Counted from the first letter of the stretch, positions 8,931 through 17,917 are shown. The stretch: 28,566 nucleotides of DNA from Gracilaria caudata (GCA_030374735.1 JASCIV010000257.1:1-28566); one strand, 5' to 3'. Made by a program: numbers and translations. The notes: generated from the sequence alone by a model not told the origin.

Positions 8931-9494
8931 TTACATGGAAGGAACAACGGCCTCAGCTTCAACACTTTGAAGCTGTACATCCGCATTAAATGTCCGTCTT
9001 TCACCCTCAAGACTTTGCATGTCTATCCGATCAGCACCGTCTGGAACTCGTGCCGACTGCAGCGAACAAAATTGAGGCGTAGAAGTTTCAACTTCCAAAT
9101 CAGCATGTCTCAAGGCGTCATTCAACACACTCTGAAATCGAAAAACGTCGCCATGACAGGCTTCAAGTGCGTCGGAATCCACAAGCACTACATCATACAT
9201 CTCTGTTCTCGCTACTACACACGGTAATCTCCCATGTGTGACGCTCGTCATTCGGGCATCCATTTCGTCGCGATGAATATTATACAGTGGCACCTTCCAC
9301 GATGATTTGATTCTTGTAAACTCTGGCTTTTCTCTTCTTGGTCCATGAGTTATGTCACAAGCGGCACAGTGGGCAAGGCCTAACATCTTCTTCGCCATAT
9401 ACACGAATTCGCCAGCTATTGTGCCGTCCGCGTCGTAGATGATGTGCATCGACAGTACGCGCGGTCGCGATGTTGGTGTTGAAGCAAGTTCCAT
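8931..9494 (-). CDS. Conserved hypothetical protein resembling a bacterial family
   Basis: A 187-residue protein that I recognise only by pattern. Residues 17-120 run MHIIYDADGTIAGEFVYMAKK, a CAACDITHG block (Cys43 and Cys46), REKPEF, a hydrophobic strand with YNIHRDE (71-77), then GRLPCVVART (88-97). This order (Tyr-Asp-Ala-Asp start, CxxCxITHG, H+RDE, PCV) recalls small uncharacterised proteins common in bacteria. The paired cysteines could bind metal or be redox active, but that is inference. Residues 130-187 are low-complexity and seem lineage-specific. The start is the ATG at 9494; the frame is open upstream but without another ATG. It is intronless. Confidence 0.7.
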   Translation of the reverse strand: MELASTPTSRPRVLSMHIIYDADGTIAGEFVYMAKKMLGLAHCAACDITHGPRREKPEFTRIKSSWKVPLYNIHRDEMDARMTSVTHGRLPCVVARTEMYDVVLVDSDALEACHGDVFRFQSVLNDALRHADLEVETSTPQFCSLQSARVPDGADRIDMQSLEGERRTFNADVQLQSVEAEAVVPSM

Positions 9495-10680
9495 TGTGGG
9501 TGGGGAGGGCGGGAAGGTGAAAGTGGGCACGAAGGGAATGGACAGCAGTGATGTGGAGCAGCGAGATAAGATTCGGCGACTCGAAACAACTCTTGTGCGG
9601 AAAACGTGCGGTGTATCAGCTACCTTCGGTAGTTCCAAGCAGCACGGCGTTCACCACGATCTGCGAAGATTCGTCCCGCTGAGATTTCGCACAAGCCAAC
9701 CACCGCTTAGTTGGTATGAAGTAGACTGGATCCGCGGCGAAGTATGGGGCGGGGTTCGCAAACAAGAAGCCTATTTTAAACCGCCTCCGAACTGTGGCCG
9801 GAGGTGAGGGAGGTGACACCCCAGAAATGTAAATTTTTTTGACAGCCGTCCGTTGTTCCGGGAGTGGCCAGATTCTGTGGCTACGAGGCGGCTTTGGCGA
9901 ACGCTACGGTGGAAGTGCTCTGCTTAGCACTTTATTTGTGGGGACGCGCGACCAGGGGAGGCGGTTTGGATTTCGGTGACGATTGTCTGGAAACATTGGC
10001 CACGTCCATGCATTCCATTCGTACCCTTGATACAGTAGATACGCAGTAGCAAATTGTCGCGGCGCTCCGGGCCCTCATTATTATCGACAAGGGCAATTTA
10101 TTTGCGTCTGCCCCCGTTCCCAGATAAATCGATTCAGACCAAATTCGCTATGTATAACCCTTTCTACAGTCTAAGCAAAACAGGCTCGTAGACACACAGC
10201 AGATTGCTTACAAGATACTATCTTCGTATCCGATACGAAGTCCTCCCCCGTACTTGAGCAGTAAGTGCAAAATTTGCAGATAAATGAAGAAAATCCCCTA
10301 TCAATATCAAAAATGTGTAGAGCAACGCATCCGTTCAAGACCGCGCGTGCTGATACGTAGGACTTCAGCCTGGGAAAAGCTCAAGGAATGTTCATCGTCA
10401 TCATCATGATGATCGTCATCGTCCAACGAAAAAGCATCCTCAAAGCTACGTGTCTCAGGATGTACGGGGCTGGGGCGAAATTGTTTATGTGCGTAAGCAA
10501 CGGAGCGCTGGTGCGCATAGAGACCACCATTGGCTCAGCTGCTGACGACTTGTGCATTGCACAACGCACTTGCAGCAGACTGGATTTATCTTTACATCGA
10601 ACGGCCGATGATCGGCGAGGCAGAGTGCGAGGGCCACTGCGTTGGTTCCGACAGCCACAGCTAAACATTAATATCTACTA
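9495..10680. other. Gene-poor region
   Basis: No gene can be supported. Short open frames of 60-120 codons exist on both strands (for example 9616-9819 and 10381-10681) but overlap one another and match nothing known. A TTTAAAATA box at 9772-9780 on the - strand could serve the gene at 8931-9494. A perfect 9-bp hairpin, CTTCGTATC and GATACGAAG around a single C, lies at 10222-10240. Confidence 0.4.
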
Positions 10681-10803
10681 GATATGATACGTACCTCAAT
10701 CGATCCACTGGAAACTCTCTTCCGTCAGAGGCGGATCGATAGATACTATCTAGAGGCGGATTGACACACGTTATCTCGTGGATCGATTGCGGTACATCAT
10801 GTC
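10681..10803. mobile_element. Small inverted-repeat element (MITE-like)
   Basis: The ends form an imperfect inverted repeat. The left arm is 10681-10708 and the right arm is 10778-10803. Their inner 18 bases match at 17 positions (GTACCTCAATCGATCCAC against GTACCGCAATCGATCCAC), and the outer bases also match after a 2-bp gap. The 69-bp centre has no coding capacity. I could not find a clear target-site duplication, so a non-transposon origin remains possible. Confidence 0.45.
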
Positions 10804-10961
10804 ACTCTATCATCAAGAAGTGGTTTGCAAAGATGTTGGCCTTTCTAGCTAGTGAGAGCGCGCTTTTTCTACAAAAGCGCTCCAGTAAGTTGTAATTAAG
10901 CTTAGGTGCTCATAAAGCGAGAGAGAGATGTCACTCTAGCCCGTTATTAACTAATAGTTAG
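10804..10961. other. Spacer between the two repeat elements
   Basis: No gene. A weak hairpin pairs AGCGC with GCGCT around an A/T-rich centre at about 10857-10881. Confidence 0.3.
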
Positions 10962-11797
10962 ACCTAAGTCAGGGGTTGGTTCAATCGGATTGCAACGGAT
11001 TGCAACTGCACACTCGGGTCCAATCCCGATTGCCATACTCCAGTTTCATAGCAATCCCGATTGCAATCCACGGTCTCTCTTCCAATCTGATTGCAAGCCG
11101 AGTTCCATTTTGCAATCGGATTGCAATCTAAACACAGCTCAAGCAGAAAACACTGACGACAACAGCTTCTAATTTTACTTAAAACGCTTAACAATAGTAC
11201 TAACCTAGGAACAAGCAACTTGCTCATTCTGCTTCAGAAAATAGACAGCTTTCTGAACTAGTTGGGCATCCCAAACTCTTTCATTACCCCCGAGAAATAA
11301 AATAGCCTCCAAAAGTTGCGGCGTACTCTTCATATGGTTCTGCGTCAAAAAGTCGTCTCGCGTTCCACTTTTGCAGTAGAACATAAGATGAAATCACAGT
11401 TTCTGCAGATATCGTTGCTCATCTTTCTGAGCTTTCGTCCTGTTTGGGTCATGAGGGCTTGTTTCTGAAGATCTATCATTTCAAGCTGTTCAAATATTCA
11501 ACGGCACATTTACAGAGCCCTTTAAAGCCTAGATCTACTTTAACAATAATGTATCGACACGGTTACGTTTAAAGAACTCAACAAAACCAACGTTTTCTGT
11601 GTCGTTTTGACACACTATTTTAGTAGGTTGATTGCAATCGGATTGCAATCCAGTTGTAGAACGGCAGTCAGATTGCAATCTTGTCGTTCAATAGCTATCC
11701 AATCGCAATCCAAGACCAAAAAAGCAATCTCTGATTGCAGTCCTTGATTGAAATCGATTGCATATACAATCGAATGCAACCAACCCCTGAACCTAAG
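10962..11797. mobile_element. Non-autonomous or decayed DNA transposon with TIRs, TSD and palindromic subterminal repeats
   Basis: The element proper is 10969-11790 (822 bp). Its ends are a perfect 13-bp terminal inverted repeat (TCAGGGGTTGGTT at 10969-10981; complement at 11778-11790), with partial matching further in. It is flanked by identical 7-bp direct repeats ACCTAAG at 10962-10968 and 11791-11797, the expected target-site duplication. Both terminal zones of about 150-180 bp are packed with the self-complementary decamer GATTGCAATC (perfect at 11059, 11119, 11630, 11641 and 11671) and many one- or two-base variants; the middle 500 bp lacks it. The CAGGGG end resembles hAT elements, but hAT duplications are usually 8 bp, so the superfamily is unsettled. 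No intact transposase is present. Confidence 0.85.
11205..11384 (-). pseudogene. Possible transposase remnant inside the 822-bp element
   Basis: A 59-codon open frame in the repeat-free core of the transposon. Its wording TPQLLEAILFLGGNERVWD loosely resembles the last helix of hAT-type transposases, where a Leu-rich stretch ends in FLxxNxxxW. Neighbouring frames also read like eroded protein but contain stops. The similarity is from memory and weak. If it is wrong, this is simply a chance frame. Confidence 0.25.
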
Positions 11798-12326
11798 CCA
11801 CCAGCTCCCAGCTTTGTGCATCTTAGTATATTTCTTTCGGGGTAGTTTGACCATCCAATTCTCAGTGAGTCACGCTTCTACGACTGACTGCGAACCAGCC
11901 AATGAATACATGATGAGTAAGAATCACACGGCGCTCAAGAGCTTTTCACCATCACGTCGCACCTGCAAGTTTGCTGTCAAGGAATTGTAAAAGAGAGACG
12001 CACAAAATCGACTCAATGCGCGAACACAGCTTTTAAAGAGTAAAGGTTAAGATACTTGAAAACCAGGTACAATGTTGTAAAACTTTGCTCTCGCAATCTG
12101 CATTTGAACACTGACAAAGCGCCGTTGAAGGCAGGAAGGCGGAGTTCGCTTATTTCTTCGTTTACACTACATGCAGAACAACCGTCGGGAAGTGCCACTT
12201 CTTCTACAGTTCACGTCCTTCAAGGCTGTAAAGGACGTCGAAAAGGATTGCTGTCATTTCTCTCAAAGGTGTTGAAGTCCGCGCTTCCCCCAAGTATCTA
12301 GTTTAACAAAGTTTATCTTTCTACCG
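11798..12326. other. Region upstream of the AMP-binding-like gene
   Basis: No gene supported. It presumably carries the promoter and leader of the gene starting at 12327. The transposon's right end lies about 530 bp upstream of that start codon. Confidence 0.4.
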
Positions 12327-14939
12327 ATGCCTCTAGTTAAGCAAGGTTACAAGCGGAGTGAGAGCGTTTTCCATCAGAAGCTCACGAAGGAAGACCGAGA
12401 GGACTTGTTGAAGCTTCAAACTCTTCGAGATCTGCCGAAGTCTCGCTATGCTACTCGATCATGCATTACAGCGATTCCTTCTGGACGGGGACGCAAAGCT
12501 GTCTTCTCACACGTAGAAGTCTACAAGATGGTGGAAGAAATCGCTACAGACTTGAGGGAAGCAGGTGTTCGCCCTCAGACTCCATGTGCTTTTGTTTTAG
12601 AGAACGGTGTGGAAGCTGTTATTTATTTTCTGGCCCTGCAGTGGATTGGGGCAATCGCTGTTCCCATAGACCCCAAATTGTCTGCAAAGGACATTACAAA
12701 AGTTCTTCAGGAAGTGAACGCTGTCACTCTGGTTTCCAATGATATAGACGACGACGATAAACCAACCGACCCTTTCTTTCAAAAGTTAAACACGGCATGT
12801 GAGAATCAGGATGTGATTCACTGGTTTGTCTGCCGTTCTACGAACAGAGGAGTTTATCTGGACAGAAAAGGGAAAATGGCAGGCGAAGGCGCCGCCTGGG
12901 CAGGTGGGGCCGGTGACTTCAAGTACGACCCCAACGAAAAGTGTGTGCGTTTTGCAATTGGGGAAGATGGGGAGTTTCTTGTGTTTGAGTTGTCCCACCG
13001 CGGTGCGGCTGAAGCAACGAGAGAATTTTCGAGAACATATTCATTGACAGCGGAGGATGTGGCGATTCTGGTCTCCGACATCCACACGATGCAAGGTTTG
13101 ATGTGTGTTTTGGCTGCGATCTATTCTGGAGGTAACGTAGTTATTTCGCAGAGTCCCACAAGCAGTGTGAGCAACCTTCTGCAACTGTGCAATGAAAATG
13201 GCGTCACATGGATATCAGCTGAATATGAAGTGATTACGGAAATGTACGACGAGATTGAAAGGGACAAGCTCTTGAAAGAAGGATTGAATCTTTCCTTCGT
13301 GCGAACTTATGGTGGCAACTTTCAAAACAGTCTATTAGAGACGATGGAAACTCTCTTTCGCGCTCCAATGTTGCAATCTTATGGAACTCCAGAAACCTGC
13401 GGTCTCGTCAGTTCTAACCGTGATTATGAGATGAAGGTCGGAACATGTGGGAAAGCAATATCCGGATGTGACGTTCTGATATTCGATATGAATAAGGACG
13501 TAGTAGTAGAAGCGAATGCCAATGGAAGGATTGGAGTTCGCGGACCGCATATCAGCATGTACTACGTCGCAAATGATTATGCCAACCAGGCTTCCTACAT
13601 CGAACTGCTTGATGGGGATAACTCTGGCTACTATTTTCTGACTGGAGATGAAGGTTTCGTCGACGAGAATGGCTTTCTTACCGTTACCAAATACAACGAT
13701 CCTGGCAGAAGAGCCGCGATGCTGGCTGCTCAACGAGAGGACGAGGTCAAAAGCAAGCGAGAGTTTGAAGCTGCAAGAGCTGCTCAGCTGGCTGAGGAGC
13801 AACGTCGACGGGAAGCAGAGGCGAAAATACTGGAAGAAAAGAGAGCTAAGGAAAAGGAAGAAGCGGAGAGATTAGAAGCCGAGAGGAAGCTTGCAGAGGA
13901 ACAGAAACTTGCTGAAGAGAAAGAGCTTGAAGTTGAACGCAAACTGGCTGAAGAACGCAGACTTGAAGAGGAACGTGAACGAGAGGAGCATCGCAAGCTG
14001 GAAGAGGATCGTTTGCAGAAGGAAAAGCTTCTTGAAGAGGAAAGACAGAGAGAAGCTGAACGTCGAAGGGAAGAGGAACGTCTAGCACGCGAGGAGTCCG
14101 AAAGAAAACTAAAGGAACAAGAATCTGAGAGATCTGAAAGTACTCGCTACTCGGACAAATCGTATCCTGTTGAATCTATCCGAGAGGTGACAAAGATTGT
14201 CGAGACCGAAAAAGTGCCTGATGAAATGGTGACCAAGATAATGGAGAGACTTGACGCAATTGAGGACAATCAGAAACGCTTTGAACAAGAGATGGAGGAT
14301 CGATATCGCACAGAAATGCAAGAAATGAGAGACAGAATTAAGAAGCTCGAAGATGAGCGCGAGCAACAAGCAGCTCAGACTCCACGCGACATGGAGGAAA
14401 TCAGGTCTGCGTTAGAAAAGGCAGCAGCATCCGCAGAGAGTTCCAGTCGAGACACAGCCGCAGCTGCTCAAGCCGCAAAGGAGGCTGCTGCTGCAGCCGC
14501 TACAGCCGCCACTGTGCAGGAAGGAAACCAGAAAAACGTCATGGAAATCCGTGATCCTGGAGAACTGCAGAAGACTATTATGGTTTCTCTGGAGGACGTG
14601 GACCAAGCGATGAGAGCACATTCGGCAATCAAATCCGCAAGGGCTTTTGGTCGTCCGGATGCGAGGTACGGAGCAGAAGTGTTCTGCGCGGTTAAGCCGA
14701 AGAAAGGAGCGCGTGTGAGCGAACCGTGGCTCATGTTGCACGCTCAAAGCATGCTGCCTGCGGCTTTTGTACCCAAGAAGTTCTTTTTCAAGGAAGACCT
14801 CAGTAACGATGAGGACCGTACTGCGTTGTCAAATGATCAAAGTCTGAAAGGAATTGCGGAGTTGTCTGGATTCGCGAATGAAAAGATCATCAAGAGTCCT
14901 ACGTGGGTGCCACAAGGTGGAACGCCAAAGTCTAAATAG
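12327..14939 (+). CDS. Adenylation-fold protein split by a long coiled coil (PCS60/AAE3-like, probably inactive)
   Basis: An intronless 870-residue protein. Residues 40-456 follow the large domain of adenylate-forming enzymes, closest in wording to the oxalyl-CoA synthetase type (PCS60/AAE3): IGAIAVPIDPKLSA (108-120), TYSLTAEDVAILVS (237-250), QSYGTPETCGL (350-360) for motif A5, GRIGVRGPHISMYY (400-413) and YYFLTGDEGFVDENGFL (435-451) for motif A7. The ATP phosphate loop (SGTTGxPKG) is not recognisable; the place reads FELSHRGAAEATREF (220-234). The chain then enters a Glu/Arg/Lys-rich coiled coil (about 462-600), a second helical block (615-705) and an Ala-rich stretch (700-730). Residues 744-825 then resume as the small C-terminal lid: VSLEDVDQAM, RPDARYGAEVFCAVKPKKG, AAFVPKKFFFKEDL. 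So the insert of about 285 residues sits at the hinge. The catalytic lysine context is unclear. Role unknown; a scaffold or structural pseudoenzyme is inference. Confidence 0.82.
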   Translation: MPLVKQGYKRSESVFHQKLTKEDREDLLKLQTLRDLPKSRYATRSCITAIPSGRGRKAVFSHVEVYKMVEEIATDLREAGVRPQTPCAFVLENGVEAVIYFLALQWIGAIAVPIDPKLSAKDITKVLQEVNAVTLVSNDIDDDDKPTDPFFQKLNTACENQDVIHWFVCRSTNRGVYLDRKGKMAGEGAAWAGGAGDFKYDPNEKCVRFAIGEDGEFLVFELSHRGAAEATREFSRTYSLTAEDVAILVSDIHTMQGLMCVLAAIYSGGNVVISQSPTSSVSNLLQLCNENGVTWISAEYEVITEMYDEIERDKLLKEGLNLSFVRTYGGNFQNSLLETMETLFRAPMLQSYGTPETCGLVSSNRDYEMKVGTCGKAISGCDVLIFDMNKDVVVEANANGRIGVRGPHISMYYVANDYANQASYIELLDGDNSGYYFLTGDEGFVDENGFLTVTKYNDPGRRAAMLAAQREDEVKSKREFEAARAAQLAEEQRRREAEAKILEEKRAKEKEEAERLEAERKLAEEQKLAEEKELEVERKLAEERRLEEEREREEHRKLEEDRLQKEKLLEEERQREAERRREEERLAREESERKLKEQESERSESTRYSDKSYPVESIREVTKIVETEKVPDEMVTKIMERLDAIEDNQKRFEQEMEDRYRTEMQEMRDRIKKLEDEREQQAAQTPRDMEEIRSALEKAAASAESSSRDTAAAAQAAKEAAAAAATAATVQEGNQKNVMEIRDPGELQKTIMVSLEDVDQAMRAHSAIKSARAFGRPDARYGAEVFCAVKPKKGARVSEPWLMLHAQSMLPAAFVPKKFFFKEDLSNDEDRTALSNDQSLKGIAELSGFANEKIIKSPTWVPQGGTPKSK

Positions 14940-15189
14940 GACGGCAAGGCGTGGACTCGGCTTGTTCGGCATGTTGAGCACGCAGGTTGCAAAAGATGTG
15001 AAGACTGCGCAGCAGGTCGGAGGAGACGAAACGTGTGGCTTTCGACGCGTGCTTTAAAGTTAGGCGGCGGACAAGGTTGGTATCCTACATATACCTTCGT
15101 AGAATCGTGAAAAAGTTAGACTGTGATGCTCAGAGTATACGTAATTGTCTTCATGAGCTTGGACTTTTTCTTTTTCTCTCTTGCAGCGA

Positions 15190-16102
15190 CTACGATCGAG
15201 CGGCGTTTGATGCGCTTTTGTTGATCTCCTCCTGTCGAACAATCTTGTAGGAGCATACCAGCATGCGTCTGAGATTGAGTACGAATCTTAGAGTTAGAAA
15301 GGGGTCGAACATGTGCACAATGGGTTGTGTGCCGGCAATGATGGCGGCCAGGTAGATATCAGCGGCGCTGTACACAAACGAGAGCGGAATGGCGAACGGG
15401 TGAATTGAGGGCATCTTGGCGTTGACTGTCATCTCCAGCCAAGTAGCACTGACATCCATGGCTGAGAAGGCGATTAATCGGGTGAAGCGAAGCGGAGGTA
15501 CGCGGGTGGCGAGTATGTGAAGTGCGTTTGACGAAAATAAAACGGCGGCCTTTAACGAAAGGTTCAGCCCTGTATTCGAAAGCGTGAGTCAGCAAGCTGT
15601 ACAGGCGGCAGTGGCAACAACAAGGAAGACAGCTGGGGATATGATAAGATCGGGACTCACCTGTTTGCTTTGCGGGTTGGGTGACGCTGTGGTCCGCGAG
15701 CGAGAGAACGGTGCGCAACGGAATGGCACACATGAGCAAGACGACCGCATTGGGAGCGAGGTTAGAAGCATCGACGAGCGCACCATGAATCAGCACCGCA
15801 ACGGCAACCATAGCACAAGCATGACCTGTACGGCGAACGCGAACGGAAGCGGCTGGTTAGAAGCGGCCGTGCGCACGCGCAACCGAGCGAACGACGAGCG
15901 AGCGTGAAACGACTCAAGAGAGCTTACCAATTGCAAGACGGAACTGAATTCTGTTAACGAGCGCCCTCTTCTGCGAGGCGGAGAGCGCGCGCTCAGCATC
16001 GGGCGCCGACGGAGCGGAGGAACGATGCATCGCAGCACGCTTTCCGTCTCTCGTTGACGAACGACGCGTCGACGGGACGGGCGGCGACGTGCGGGTGGTC
16101 AT
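15190..16102 (-). CDS. Multi-pass membrane protein, three exons (possibly TMEM33/Pom33-like)
   Basis: Exons 16102-15928, 15825-15661 and 15569-15190 join in frame (both introns phase 1) to give 239 residues. Donors are GTAAGC and GTGAGT; acceptors are TACAG in both cases. The joined frame gives a Ser/Arg-rich N-terminus (1-50) followed by about five hydrophobic segments near 58-78, 82-102, 117-134, 142-160 and 172-193, and a basic C-terminal tail. Length, early N-terminal segment and the closing pattern (Gly, then PF, FLTLRF and a basic stretch, 193-216) are reminiscent of TMEM33/Pom33 proteins of the ER and nuclear pore membrane. I cannot confirm that from memory. The continuity of hydrophobic helices across both splice sites supports the gene model more strongly than the name. 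Start ATG at 16102; a second ATG at codon 25 is possible. Confidence 0.65.
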
Positions 16103-16466
16103 GAAGAACAAGCAAACCGCTCAAAGCTGTCAACCAAAACCGCGCGACGGAGCGAAATCAAACAAGACAGCTATAGTGTACCACCTCGCGCGCACGAGTT
16201 TGCTTTTATGTGGCGCGCGTACCGTTGCTACGACGATGGCGAGAACACGTGAGAAACGACACGGCCCGGACGCGGACTGGTGCAGGAGCAGAAGCGTTCA
16301 AACGCACAAACGCGTCGCACAGCAACAGCTGTCGCCGCGCTGCCGCTCCACGCGCCGCGCCACGCGCCGCCATGACGTCTGCCGCGCACTCGCCGCGCGC
16401 CCGCGCGCGTGCGGAATTTCGAACGAAGCTCATTTTTGCGGCATTGGGTTTTGAACCAGACACGCG
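16103..16466. other. Spacer between COX20 and the membrane protein gene
   Basis: Both genes run on the - strand, so this holds the end of COX20 and the promoter of the membrane protein. It is GC-rich, and the open frames on both strands look like compositional shadows. Confidence 0.4.
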
Positions 16467-16969
16467 TCAGCGTTCTTCGCGACGACGTAGCTCGTGCGCG
16501 CGTGCCGCGGCTTGCTGCGCGCGACTGCGACGCAGTTGTTCCAGCGTTTCGTAGGTGGCTTCGCGCTCTTCGTAGTAGCGCCGACGACAGAGCACCCTGC
16601 AATGGAGACAGGTGACACGCGCGTCAGAAAACGGAGCTGCGTGCGGACGGGGCGCGCGACGGCGTAGGCGTTACTTACCAGCTTAGCAGCGAGATTGCGC
16701 AGCCTGTCTTCACCATTGTCTCGGCCGATTCCATCGGCGCTCCTGAACTCACGCTCCACGGTCAGCACTCGTCTCTCCGCGCACACAAACACCAGTAAAA
16801 CAAGTTATAACGCACTGCTTCGTAACAGTTGCATGGAGCCTATGGCGGCGCCGCCGCCAATGCCGTACAACGTGCTCTCTCTGAAGCACGGAGCCGACCA
16901 CAGTTCGTACAGAAACGAGTACTTGCCCCGCTCCTCATCGCCTGGTGCTTCCACGTCGCCCGCACTCAT
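16467..16969 (-). CDS. COX20: Cytochrome c oxidase assembly factor COX20, three exons
   Basis: Exons 16969-16816, 16742-16679 and 16596-16467 give 115 residues, the usual size for COX20/FAM36A. Introns are 73 nt (donor GTGCGT, acceptor TTCAG) and 82 nt (donor GTAAGT, acceptor TTGCAG). The splice phases (1 and 2) are forced by the conserved protein. Landmarks are APCFRESTLYGIGGGAAIGS (residues 26-45; the family's PC-R and GIGGG helix), an R-A pair (51-53) before the second membrane helix (about 62-76), and the CRRRYYEERE motif (76-85) leading into a charged C-terminal helix. COX20 is an inner mitochondrial membrane chaperone for newly made Cox2. Every exon is shorter than 160 nt, so simple frame searches miss it. 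It is divergent from RPL14, 334 bp between start codons. Confidence 0.88.
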
Positions 16970-17303
16970 CCGCGCAACTTCTCCGCGTCGGTCAAGCTCC
17001 CACCGCTCCCACGCAGCGCGTCCCAGCCTTCTCTTTCCTCCAAGTTGGAGGCTCCAACCCGCTGCGTCCAGCACCGTGATCGTGAAAAAGTGAAATGCCA
17101 GTGGTGACGCACAATGCTGTACACGTGTCAACGCCCATCGTCTACCGCATCGCCGTCGTCGACGACCCTCACGTCGTATCCCCGCAAGCAACACTCGCGC
17201 CCCACCAACTCATTGCGGACATTCCGAGCGTCTCCCCGACCGCTCCGCATCTTCTCCCCCTCTTTCGCCGCGCGCTCCTTTACCAAAACCTTTCTATTCC
17301 AAA
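16970..17303. promoter_or_regulatory. Divergent intergenic region between COX20 and RPL14
   Basis: A 334-bp head-to-head spacer serving a mitochondrial assembly factor on one side and a ribosomal protein on the other. Just before the RPL14 start is a pyrimidine-rich stretch (cctttctattcc at 17289-17300), as is common at ribosomal protein transcription starts. I see no clear TATA box. Shared control is an inference from the layout. Confidence 0.45.
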
Positions 17304-17917
17304 ATGGTACGTTTTTTCTCGCGCACACATTCGCTCCGTCGCCTTCGTCGAGGCGCCGTTCGCTGCGGCCCCGTCGCCCGATCTGATTTGCGCTCTACGT
17401 TCGCCACATTTCTCTAACTGTTCGCTCTTCATTCGAATCGCGTGAATCCGTCCTACGTACCCTTTCGATCGCACCATAACAAAAAAAAAACCACAAACAA
17501 CACCAGACGTTCAAACGATTCGTCGAGGCGGGACGCGTTGCGCTGGTGAACTACGGCCAGTATCTCAACAAGCTGGTGGTCATCGTTGACATTCTCGATC
17601 AACGTCGCGTACTAGTAGAAGGTCCCACCACATCGGTGCGCCGCCAAATCATGAACGTCAAGCGTCTCGCATTAACGTCGTTCAAACTTGAGGGCGTGGC
17701 GCGTGGCGCGTCTACCGAGGACGTGAAGAAGGCGTATAAAGAAGCGCAGATCGACGCCAAATTCGCCGCTTCCAGCTGGGGTTGCAAGTTGGCAAGAAAG
17801 AAAAAGCGAGCCGCTTTGGATGACTTTGGCAGATTTAAAGTCATGGTGGCGCGCATGAAGAAGAGTAAGGCTGTGAATGCTGAACTTGCAAAGCTCAGGC
17901 CGGCTACTACTGCCTAA
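17304..17917 (+). CDS. RPL14: 60S ribosomal protein L14 (eL14), start codon alone in exon 1
   Basis: Exon 1 contributes only the ATG (17304-17306). A 200-nt intron (17307-17506; donor GTACGT, acceptor CACCAG after a run of A) is followed by exon 2, 17507-17917. The product is 137 residues: M-TFKRFVEAGRVALVNYG, then LNKLVVIVDILDQRRVLVEGPT (the KOW-type SH3 barrel), VRRQIMNVKRLALTSFKLE, and a C-terminal helix with WGCKLARKKKRAALDDFGRFKVMVARMKKSK. This is the eL14 family pattern in full, and the length is standard. Without the intron the reading frame has no ATG in the right place. Its stop lies about 145 bp from that of the convergent HVA22-type gene. Confidence 0.95.

Noticed and set aside
10381..10681. 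Overlapping ~96-residue frames on both strands
   Set aside because: Neither resembles a protein family, and each is the complement of the other.
13740..14450. The coiled coil as a separate gene fused by misassembly
   Set aside because: The frame is continuous without stops over 870 codons, codon use looks uniform, and a lid-domain-like segment follows the coiled coil.
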